From: Hymenopellis radicata
Taxonomy: Eukaryota; Basidiomycota; Agaricomycetes; Agaricales; Physalacriaceae
Assembly (NCBI GenBank): GCA_015501595.1
Contig: JADNRX010000078.1
Coordinates: 114,944-178,943, forward strand
Reading direction: 5' to 3'
Length of the DNA stretch: 64,000 bases
The notes below the pieces were generated by a model. The model saw only the letters and a list, made by a program, of their open reading frames with translations. It did not search any database and was not told where the DNA came from. This document shows, in pieces, positions 54,826-64,000 of the stretch. Made by a program: the position numbers and the translations under genes. Position 1 is the first letter of the stretch; each line of letters begins with the position of its first letter.

Positions 54826-57300
54826 ATGCCTCTTGTGACCCTCGACGCTTTGCTTCAGCGCCCAATCGACGTCCTCATTGCCGGAGGAGGAACCAGCGGT
54901 TTGACGCTCGCCCGTCGGTGAGCGCTGTCATGCATGTCTCCCAATCACTGCGTTGACGGTTCCTCAGGCTTGCCCAAGGGAGCCCCCAGACAACTGTTGC
55001 TGTCCTCGAAGCGGGTGTACACCATGATAACGATCCCCTCGTAGATATGCCAGGTAATGAATATGCTAAACACTGACTTTAGAGTCTAACCGATGTCTTC
55101 TTCTAGGCATGTTGACGCGTGCGATTCACAACCCCGACTACGACTGGACGTACTATACGGTATGTTCGAACAGTGTCCAACGTCCAAAAACTCACGGTAT
55201 GCATTATTTACAGGTGCCTCAAAAACACGCCGCAAACCGTAGCATGCTCCAGACCCACGGAAAGGGCCTTGGTGGTTCCTCTCTGGTAATTTCACTTTGC
55301 TTCGTCCTGGGACCTCAACTGATTCGACTGTTGATAGTTGAACTTCATGTGCTTTATACGCCCTTCCAAAGAGGAATTCGACGCACTAGAGGAACTTGGA
55401 AACACTGGGTGGAACTGGGACAACCTCTTGCATTACATGAAAAAGGTCTGATACATCACGTCCTTCATGATACCACGTTGATGCCAACGTCTACACCAGA
55501 GTGAGCGACTCCAAGCAGCACCTCCTGCGGTTGACGCTCGCCTGCATTCCGCCAAGGCGGATCCAGAGTACCATGGCACAGAAGGTGCCATAGCCAAGTC
55601 GTATCCGAGTCACGTCACTGAGATTGTGCCATCTCTCCTTGATGCTCTTGAGGCTGCCGGGGTACCTAGGAAGCCTGATCCGGTAAGTGTTTACCGTTTA
55701 TCAATCCGTTTTGCATGGTTCTAAAGGGTGCACAGTGTGACGGACGCCCTGTCGGGGGCTTCCTGTGTCCGACCTCCGTGGACGTATCCACTTCGAAGCG
55801 GTCGTATGCTGCCTCCGATTTCTTTACGTTGAATAAAGACTTGCCAAACTTGCTCGTGGTCACCAATGTCTCGGTCTCAAAGGTATGTCGTTCGAACTTT
55901 CTTGCGTTTCTCTGTAGACAAGCGCTGTTTCTAGATCAATTTCGAAGGGACCAAGGCCACTGGAGTCACCGTCCAGCAAGGCGACAAGACGGGCGTAGTA
56001 AACGCAAGCAAGGAGGTGATTCTTTCTGCAGGTAAGTACGGGAAGTCGTTGGATGGCATATCCTCAACGTTCCATTGTAGGATCTTTGCATACCCCGCAG
56101 ATCTTGGAACTTTCAGGCATTGGAAACGCCTCTATCATCGAACCCTTAGGTATTAAATCTGTGGTCGACCTTCCCGGAGTTGGAGAGAACCTGCGTATGT
56201 CGCCTGTTCTCTGTGCGTCAATAAGACTAACACATCCTTGTAGAGGATCATATTTTCTGCCCAATAATCATTGAAACACCGACGGATTTCAAGTCATTCG
56301 AGATCTTCGCCGATCCCGAACAAGCTGCTGAACAACAAGCGCTTTAGTATGAGTCTGTTTTTTTAGCTGAAGCACATTCTGATAAGTTTCATAGCCAAAA
56401 AGGCGCTGGACTTTTAGCTGGATTCTCATGCTGCTCTTCATTCATTCCCGCCTCAGTCATCGGAAATAAGGAGGACGTGACTACATGGTCTCAAACTCAA
56501 CCGGATTCCGAACCAGACCTCTTCCCCAACCTAGACCCCAGCGTTCGCAAGGGTATCGAGAAGCAGTACGAGTTTCTTCGTCGTTGGATCCAAGACGAAA
56601 AGCAACCCTTCAGCCAGTATGTCGTCTAAATTGTCCTGGTAGATGTACCGTATTTACTTTGCGGCAGGCTTTTGACCTTCAATGGACACTTCCAGATTCC
56701 TGGAATGACTCCTGACCCGTCTAAACGCTTTACGACAATCGCCACCGTACACTCTCACCCGTTTACGCGTGGCCGCGTTCACATCACATCTTCCTCCTCG
56801 ACCGCTAAGCCTGATGTCAACCCCAGATACCTTGCCAATCCGATGGATCTCGATGCCCTCATTCATGCCAGCGCGTTTGTGGAAAAGCTTTGCCAAGTCT
56901 CGCCTCTCAAAGACGTTGTCAAACGTATTGCGTTACCTGATGAAAACGGTCAGCCGGACCTGGACAAATTCGTGCGCGAGTACATTTCAACAGTGTATCA
57001 TCCAATCGGGACAGCGGCTATGCTGCCTAAAGATCTTGGTGGCGTTGTGGATCCCAACTTGAAAGTTTATGGGACGGAGAACCTCCGAGTCGCTGACTGT
57101 TCAATTGCTCCTCTGGTGAGAAACATAGTGTCCGATCTGCTTGTGGCGCAGCTCACACCCGTCTAGTTGACAAGCTCCAACACGCAGACCTACGCGTATG
57201 CGATTGGTGAAAAGGTTCGTCTTCGCTGTGCAAGTACACCTAACGGCATTCGACTCACAATTCCTTCCAGGCTGCGGATATCATTCTGGCAAGTTTGTAA
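54826..57300 (+). CDS. GMC flavin oxidoreductase (aryl-alcohol/glucose oxidase-like)
   Basis: FAD enzyme of the GMC family; members oxidise alcohols or sugars and release H2O2. Starts MPLVTLDALLQRPIDVLIAG with the dinucleotide-binding GGGTSG, then VAVLEAG. The GMC signature follows as GKGLGGSSL, then LNFMCFIRPSKEEFDALEEL. The second signature is GSLHTPQILELSGIG. The catalytic His lies in VYHPIGTAAM, followed by NLRVADCSIAPL. Two further introns lead to NTQTYAYAIGEK and AADIILASL, with TAA at 57298-57300. All introns examined are GT-AG and in phase; exon borders include 55503 (CACCAG acceptor) and 57117 (GTGAGA donor). I see no signal peptide, so it may be intracellular or use a nonclassical route. 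The exact substrate cannot be told. Confidence 0.85.
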
Positions 57301-58234
57301 GGAAAAGAGATGTGCGCCTAGACAAACATTCGAAAGCTGCTTCCCATGTAAAATGTACTCCTCTAAATGAAAGTGTTCGCTATGTGCTTCAATGATGGTC
57401 GCGGGTTCGCGATTCAGGGTCATACAATTTGACTTAACACCCAGCATTCAACGGGCTAGATCGATATGAGGTTGTACATTTGTCATACCATGGTGACAAT
57501 TAGTGGTATTGTACTTGACAACACGTCAATCGCACGCGCAAGGGAAGTGCTCGTCTTTGATGAGCTGAGCCGCTCGTTCCGCGACCATGTAAACGACGGC
57601 TTGGGATGGCATTCGGGGGCCGTATGCTACGAAAATCAGTACTGAGCGCGGTGTGACTTGTTTCACGCACTAGAATCGACGCGTCTACGACCCGTAGACC
57701 TGATACACCGATGACCTTGAGCTCAGAGTCAACGGCCTCTCCTATCCTGAGCGTTCCGAGAGAGCAGTGGTCCACTTGTGGTCCACAGTAACGGAAAATT
57801 TCCGAGCGTAATCAGCAAGTTCAGCATCAGTCGTAGTCTCTTCTAAACAGACAACGTACAACATGACGAAGCAAGTAAGTATGTTGTAGTACATCAGTCG
57901 TCGCGTTCGCAAGGTCGCCGACGAGTCCCAAATTATAACCTTCCCATGGCTGGGAACCGACAAGCGTTTGCGCATCTTTCATCGACTGAACCATAGCGTC
58001 GATGTCGTATTGAGTATTGTAGAGTTTAAGGTCAATCCTAGGCGCATCCCAAGCATTCGCGGACACGATGCTAGTGTTTCCACCTGCATCAAAAACATCA
58101 GTAACGACTCCTTAAGATAGAGAGTAGGCATACGAGAGGTGGGGGAAACGACGGCGGATATCATAGTCAAGTACGAGCCTGTGGATGGTGTCTCTACAGG
58201 CCCGAACGCTGAGAAGCCGTTCTATTCATTTAGG

Positions 58235-59374
58235 TAGAGTTTACAAGTCCGGTTGGTAGGACCGGGTAGGACCGGCGGACCCAACCGGACTGCAACCGAT
58301 TTTGGACCGGTTAATGAGGGACCGGTTGCCGGTCCCAACCGGTTGCGGTTGCCAGTCCGAACGTTTAGCTGATTTTTTCAGGACCGGTACAGACCGGTTG
58401 AGACCGGTTGCAACCGGATAATGTAAGTATATATTTAATATGAATTTAGGAATTTTTAGCAAGTTAAACGGGCGCTTGCAGCGCCCAAACGAGCATACAC
58501 GACGAATATCTCGCGATCCGGCGACTCGGCCGAGATCCGAGCGTACGCGTAAGCGTGTGATCGGGCTCGATCTCTCTCTTCTCACCTCCACTACGATCAC
58601 CATTCGTCGCTCGACTTCAAGTCGGCGACGATGGCAGTGTCACCCGACTTCAAGTCGGTGATTTCGGCATCGACGCTAGACTCTGGGTCAGCATCGATGG
58701 ACTGGGAGACGACTTTGCGTCGTCTCCACGGAAACGACAGCAACACGCGTAAGCCCCTCGCAAGCAGGCAGCCAATAATAATTACACGGGAAACGAGTCG
58801 CGACGCCCACCCGCCGCGCCTAACAGCGCGCTTGAAGAGCGGGGGCGGTGGATTTGGGCCGCTGCGTCGCTTGCAGGCGACGTGGTGGATTTTGTTCATA
58901 TTTTTGCTGCTTCTTTGGTGTCGGCGGCGTTTCCAGGCGCCGTCGACACAGTTCTTACTCACTGCTCTTATAGCTTAGCTGCAGGACGCAGACGACGCGT
59001 CACGACTCGCCATCCGCCACCTCCCCGACCACCACTACCTCCTACATAATCCTCCACCCCTACCATCCACCCACCCAGTCCTGCATCATGCATGACTGAG
59101 TGTCCCCGTGCCATTGCCCGGGGATGCTCGTCACGCATGAATAGGATTTAGGTGGGTATTGTATGTCAGTCCCAACCGGTCGCGACTGGTTGCGACCGTT
59201 AGTGGTCCCAACCGGTTGTGGACTGGTGAAAGACCACGGTTGCAACCGGTCCTTGTCGAGGACCGGTTGCAGTCCACGGTTGACGCAAAAAGTCGCGTTG
59301 GGCAACCGGTTGCGGTTGCCGGTCCTTCCAAATTTGGGCGCCGCAACCGGACCCAACCGGACTTATAAACTCTA
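58235..59374. mobile_element. hAT-type non-autonomous element 1 (1140 bp)
   Basis: Ends TAGAGTTTACAAGTCCGG / CCGGACTTATAAACTCTA, with the 8-bp duplication CATTTAGG on both sides (58227-58234 and 59375-59382). Both subterminal regions are packed with ACCGGTTG/CAACCGGT words. No transposase frame. The TAGAG ends and 8-bp duplication fit the hAT superfamily. It lies in an intron of the split GMC gene. Confidence 0.88.
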
Positions 59375-60165
59375 CATTTAGGTGAAAATATTGCGTCGAA
59401 TGATTAAGAGCAAAGAAAGCATACTGAGAACAGCAACTCAGTATTCGCTGAGCCCGGACCAGTAGATGGATCGAACGTCTCAAATGTAGGGAGCTTGAGG
59501 AACGCTATGTTGCTCGACGGCGTATCGACGAATAATCCTTGTTTTTCTGTCGACCATTCGTCTAGGTCCTCGTTGAAAACGGTCCGATTACGAAGGACGA
59601 CATCCCAAGTGTTAGTGGAGTTGACCGAAAAAAAGCTTCCAACCAATGGATGATCCACTAGGTTCGCGCCGACGGCAGGCGCATCTACGAGAACGTTTAT
59701 GCCCAGTGGACTAAGGACATCCCTTGGCCCTATGCCTGAGAGGGACAGCACTTGCATAGATCCTATGGAGGCCCGTGAGTTTCGTTCTTCCTGGGCACTG
59801 AAAGTTCTACCATAGACACCTCCACAAAGTAGTACCTCCTTGTTAGCTCGGATAGTCGTTCGAGGCCCTGAGAAAAGCGATGAATAAACAAATGCGGTCG
59901 ACTGTGGTGATTAGCCCTCACCGTCCGCCGAGGTCGCGATTTCCACTGAATCAATGTTCAATGGATCCTCTTGCCCAAATACTCGTGTTACTCGCGTTGA
60001 AATCACAACGTCAAGATTGGAACGGTCCATGGCGGGTTGAAGATACGCTGTAGCTGCTGAGCTTCGTGTGCCATTACCAACCGAACTCTGCAAGTATCCT
60101 ACACTGTGGGTAAGACGGGTGGAGATCAAAATATAGAGAATCATACTGACTCCTAAGGTATTTCC

Positions 60166-61269
60166 TAGTCCTGTTTTGATCGCACCCACCTTGTAGAGAG
60201 GGCAGGTGATTACGTACACCTACCTCTTTTAGAATGCTGTTCCCATATGCCGTTTCTACAGCATTGACGCGTTCTGGTCTTTCAGACGCGTTTTTGGCTC
60301 TTGTGTTCACGCAAAAGTATGGAAGATTGTATTTAAATTATATATATTGAATCAAGCTGACATATGTATTGAATATTGATGTCTCGCACAAGTCATACTG
60401 ATGACTCGCATAGCGACTGCTATCTGCATGGTTTTGAACTATACAGTATGCTTGGTACTTGAGACGAGTCCACGGTTCGCACATCTAGCTAGGGTACAGC
60501 CGGAAGGGATTCAGGATTTCGAGAGCAGTCCTGCGTCCTGCGTCGTTGGGACCGGTGGGTGACGGGTGGGTTTGGAATCCTTACGAGTCGATGGGATTCC
60601 GGGGACAACTGATGGGCTCCTGCATCCTAAACAGCAGTTAGCCCTAGATACAAAAGACAGCAATTAGACAAAATTGAACGCACCATCTTCTCTGCGACGC
60701 CGCCAGCAGACGGTTCCGCGCCTCGCTGCCTTCCTACTGCATTCATCTTCGAAGCCCGCCCACTAACGCGGACAGATGACTGCTACCGTCTTCTAGGCAC
60801 TGGAAGGGGATCGCTGATGTCGTCGAGGTAGTGCTGCCCATGCGAGGGTACACATTGTTGCCAAGATGTCGCGTCCCTCGAACAATCTCGAGGCCTCGAA
60901 GATGACCGGGGATACAGCTGGGAGGGAAATACAGGAGATGGGAGTGGGAGGTGGGCACGACGTACAAGCCGTGAGGCAGGCTGACCCGATAAACTTGTCT
61001 AGGTATGTGCACCTAGGGATGGCGAATCCATCGAAAAAATGATGCAAGGCAGACCAAACGCAAGGAATTCAACGAATTGGGGTACACAGGAGTAGCATGC
61101 GTAGTGGTTAAAAAAGACAACAGCAGAATAGCGGATGGGAACAACATTCGAAAAGAGCAGGTGTACGTAATCACCTGCCCTCTCTACAAGGTGGGCGCGA
61201 TCAATCACAGACTACATACACATACTCGCTCGCCGTCATGTGTATCGTCAGTCTGGCTACGAGAGACTA
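60166..61269. mobile_element. TIR element 4 (1104 bp) in GMC exon
   Basis: Ends TAGTCCTG...CGGGACTA-like (TAGTC/GACTA), flanked by GGTATTTCC on both sides (60157-60165 and 61270-61278; 8 to 10 bp depending on where the border is set). Inner inverted repeats of about 100 bp start GATCGC(A/G)CCCACCTTGTAG. The right end has about 45 extra bases between tip and inner repeat. No transposase recognised; a frame at 61047-60793 is open but unrecognised. It disrupts GMC coding sequence. Confidence 0.8.
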
Positions 61270-61499
61270 GGTATTTCCTACGTTGATATCCCGATTGTAA
61301 GCGAAACGCCCGCCAAGAAGCTTAGCAGTGCTAACGACGCGATCCTCGAGTTCGTTTTTAAAACCTGCAAGGCTGACTTGGACCGGCCCATAACCGTGCG
61401 CATCGGGATCGGCCTGACAAGATGTATCGTGGTCGTCTGTAGGTCGCACAAGAGTTGAGGTCTGTACTTAGCAGGTGTTGAATGAAATTAAACAATACT

Positions 61500-62673
61500 T
61501 AGTAAATAGCACGGTATGGACGGTATGCGACGGTATGACGGGTCGGGTACGTCACGGGACGGGTACGGTGTCCGGTCCGACATACCGTCGGTATACCGCC
61601 ATACCGCCACACACCGTTCACTCAGGAGCTGTCTCTGTATTTTTCATGATTTTACAAATTTATTAGGCTCAAACAATCCAGATACCGCCCAGAAACGACA
61701 TCCGGAAGGCATTTCTGTGATCGCCGCGCTGCCTGAGTGTTCCGGCAATTGCCGGATAACGATCGGGCAGCTCTGATCACGATCTCGTGCGTCTTACCAC
61801 CACAGCACGACGTTAACGTCGTGCTCGTCGGCCCCGGAACTGCTTCTGGGGCTCTTCCGCCTTATTCTCTTTGTTCTGCCGTGCTTTTTCTGTGCGGTAC
61901 GGCTTCGCGCTGACCGCTGCGCCCTCGGATATGTTCCGGGGTGCATCTCAGTGCTCGTCTACGCGACGGCACTGCTTCGACGACCATCCACGACGCGTAA
62001 GTCCTCGATGAGGCCGCCGTCCCGCTGCGCAGCGCCCCGGACGACAACAACAATCACGAAATCTGACTGCGCTCTCTCACATTTCTTTGGAACGACGACG
62101 ATGGGCCTTAAGACGCGGAGAGAAGTCAGGAATGCATCGCGGACGCATGCAGCCCAAGGCGGTACGTGTTTCCCCATTTTTCGTTATGAGTTTTCTTAGA
62201 CTTCCTTGTCTAGGTTTGCTCGCCTCGTTCCGCCCTCCATCACCCCGACTTGCAACGACGGCTTCGACAGTGTAAGGACAACTTCTCCGCATCCTGCTCT
62301 TTCGAAGACCAACGACGCGTAAGCCTCCTGGATGGAGCTGCTGCTGCCGCCATTGTCCAACCCTCACCCACATGTTGTTTCGTCCCGTTTCTTGTTCGTT
62401 CAAGCAGCCGGGACTCGAACCTCATGACTCGTGCTCGTTGATAACCCCCGTGCAATTGCCCGGGGGTCGTCAGCGCGCACGAAGACACTGACAAGAGGTG
62501 ACGGGCACGAAAGAGCCAGTTTGAGTTTGGTGGCGAGAGTGACGGGTTGCGGTATACCGCGAATACCGTACGGTATACCCGTACCGTATACCGTGCACTG
62601 GCGGTACGGTATCTGGCGGGACGGGTACGGTATGCCAAGGTGGTACCCGCGGTACTACCCGGGCTGTTTACTA
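61500..62673. mobile_element. hAT-type non-autonomous element 2 (1174 bp)
   Basis: Ends TAGTAAATAGC / GCTGTTTACTA, with the 8-bp duplication ACAATACT (61492-61499 and 62674-62681). The subterminal regions are dense in ACGGTAT/ATACCGT words. A core CCCCCGTGCAATTGCCCGGG at about 62443 matches CCCCGTGCCATTGCCCGGGG in element 1 (about 59104). It sits in a 57-nt GMC intron (GTACGC...TACAG). Confidence 0.88.
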
Positions 62674-63390
62674 ACAATACTCAAGTTCAGAAAGGCGTAC
62701 TCTCCGCCAGTACTTCTCCATATTTGACCATCCCCAAATTGGGTTTGATGAGGCAGCAGCCATAGAGTTCCAAAAGTCGTTAGAGCATCGATTCCACGCC
62801 ATGTAGTCTAATACATAGTCAATGCCAACTTGAATGTCCTGCAAGCGGCGAGAAAGGGTCACTTACTAACACTACTGCTTCCGCCTAAGACAAAGCCACG
62901 TTCAATTTGCAAAGTACGACCATTCAGACCCGCTATAGCTAGTGAGATACATGCTCGGCCCGCAAAAGTAGAAATCACCTTGAGGTATGGTGGTATAATT
63001 CCAGTCCACGCTGGAGCCTGGCAGCCCTGATGCAAGAAAAGGCACCTCGGAATCCAAGATGCCGACATTACTATTATAGCGCGATGAATGAAGGATGTCA
63101 TCAGTGATCACCCCGACCAAAGGCCGGACATACTTGATTCCCGCTTCGACCACCAGGACAGAAACGCTCCGATTTTCAGAAAGTCGATTAGCAAGTACAC
63201 TTCCAGCCATCCCACCTGCATATGAAATCGTCATATTGAGAAGGGGAAGAGTCCGAGAAGTATAGAAATCACCGCCAATGATGATGATGTCGTACTCGGT
63301 ACGAGACGGAGCCGTCACCAATTTCGCAATCGTCCATTCAGGTAGAAGGAAGGCTAGAAGGGCGAGGATGATTCTTAAGGAGAATATCAT

Positions 63391-63558
63391 ATCGGTAAGG
63401 GCAGAAAAGGAAGGAGCTCGACACGAACACTCACTAGTGGCTGTATATAAGGAGAACATTATAGTCAGGCCCCAAGAGCCAGCGCTCATGATGACGACCA
63501 TGAAACTTGGATTAGCACGGTCGATTGAAGGGACTCCTGTGCAATACTGTACCGTTTC
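63391..63558 (-). promoter_or_regulatory. Short promoter side of split GMC gene
   Basis: Only 168 bp lie between the GMC start codon and a transposon. TATATAAGG-like text (GCTGTATATAAGGAG on the plus strand at about 63440) is close to the start. The insertion upstream has probably displaced distal promoter sequence. Confidence 0.35.
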
Positions 63559-63973
63559 TAGAGCATGCCACGAGTTTCGGTCAGCGCAGGTAACTCGCAG
63601 GTAACCTGCGACTCGCGACTCGCGACCCGGGTTCGCGCAAGTCGCAGGTTTGAGGTTGGAGGATTCTGCAAGTACTTGTGCAGGTTCCGGTAGTCAGTTA
63701 AGATATAATATTATGCCTATAAACTGTGTTATACATATGAATATGATCCAACAGAGTTGCAATAGGCTATAGAGATGATGTTTGCACTAGTTTGACCTCA
63801 GTTGAAGGGGATATGAGTGAGTTATAGCTCAAAACTCGTCAAAAACTCGCAAACTCGCGAGTTTTAGACCCGCGACTCGCGAGTTTGAGACAAGTCGCAA
63901 GTCCGAACTTCAGATATGCAAACCCGCGCAACTCGACCCGCCGGACCCGGGTTTAGACTCGTGGCATGCTCTA
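63559..63973. mobile_element. hAT-type MITE, element 3 (415 bp)
   Basis: Ends TAGAGCATGCCACGAGT / ACTCGTGGCATGCTCTA, with the 8-bp duplication ACCGTTTC (63551-63558 and 63974-63981). The subterminal regions are rich in ACTCGCGA/TCGCGAGT. It lies directly upstream of the split GMC gene. Confidence 0.9.
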
Positions 63974-64000
63974 ACCGTTTCGACCGGATATTCCCATATC

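Larger units (their letters stand above)
57526..63390 (-). pseudogene. GMC oxidoreductase split by three transposons
   Basis: Starts at ATG 63390 with a signal peptide (MIFSLRIILALLAFLLPEWT), then YDIIIIGG-GMAGSVLANRLS. Next come VDWNYTTIPQ and AGLNGRTLQIERGFVLGGSS, then DDHDTSCQADPDAHGYGPVQ and YNRDINVGNT, then RYLQSSVGNGTRSSAATAYL. The distal part reads NKEVLLCGGVYG, MQVLSLSGIG, VDHCSLGTLRIGEAVDSELK, and VVYMVAERAAQLIKDEH. All expected exons are there. Elements at 61500-62673 and 58235-59374 lie inside introns whose donor and acceptor survive. The element at 60166-61269 interrupts an exon between GNT and LGV. The last exon is off by one base at a C5 run (about 57618). Unlike the gene at 54826 it encodes a secreted form. 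Confidence 0.85.

Overview
The window looks like nuclear DNA of an Agaricomycete (mushroom-forming basidiomycete). Genes are cut by many short introns of about 50 to 60 nt with GT-AG ends. The recognisable families are typical of wood- and litter-decay fungi: glyoxal oxidase-type copper radical oxidases, GMC flavin oxidoreductases, DUF6534-type membrane proteins and fungal AAA-ATPase-like proteins. There is no rRNA, no tRNA that I recognise, and no CRISPR.

Layout. 0-3.5 kb: a 5'-truncated gene, a small two-repeat gene of unknown function (1097-2026), and an unrecognised exon pair. 3.5-10 kb: an inverted duplication of a glyoxal oxidase gene. The left copy (3815-6311, +) is intact on paper; the right copy (9659-7283, -) is a pseudogene. 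Between them lies a broken Hsp20 gene. 10.4-37.6 kb: a large palindrome. Each arm carries two head-to-head AAA-ATPase-like genes, and the central spacer carries a small membrane-anchored protein gene. The right arm was later split by a 14.4-kb LTR element (18173-32618). It has 398-bp LTRs identical by eye, a CCCAC target duplication and no recognisable gag or pol. Its interior is studded with at least 20 short GAGCT...AGCTC hairpins. 37.9-39.6 kb: an Hsp20 gene and a decayed copy of the spacer gene. 39.8-53.9 kb: three DUF6534-type genes (one broken), with a 6.1-kb TIR transposon carrying integrase-like remnants between the first two. 54.8-57.3 kb: an intact GMC oxidoreductase. 57.5-63.4 kb: a second GMC gene with all expected exons, carrying three TIR transposons; two sit in introns and one breaks an exon. 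A fourth element sits just upstream.

Function. The glyoxal oxidase and the GMC enzymes would both make extracellular H2O2, the co-substrate of lignin-modifying peroxidases, though the window holds no peroxidase. The AAA-ATPase-like pair is the least understood content. Both products have lost key ATPase residues and are always arranged divergently around about 250 bp.

Caution. Many frameshifts fall in short C/G runs, and sister copies often have the intact version. Some 'pseudogene' calls may therefore reflect consensus errors. Comparisons were made by eye.
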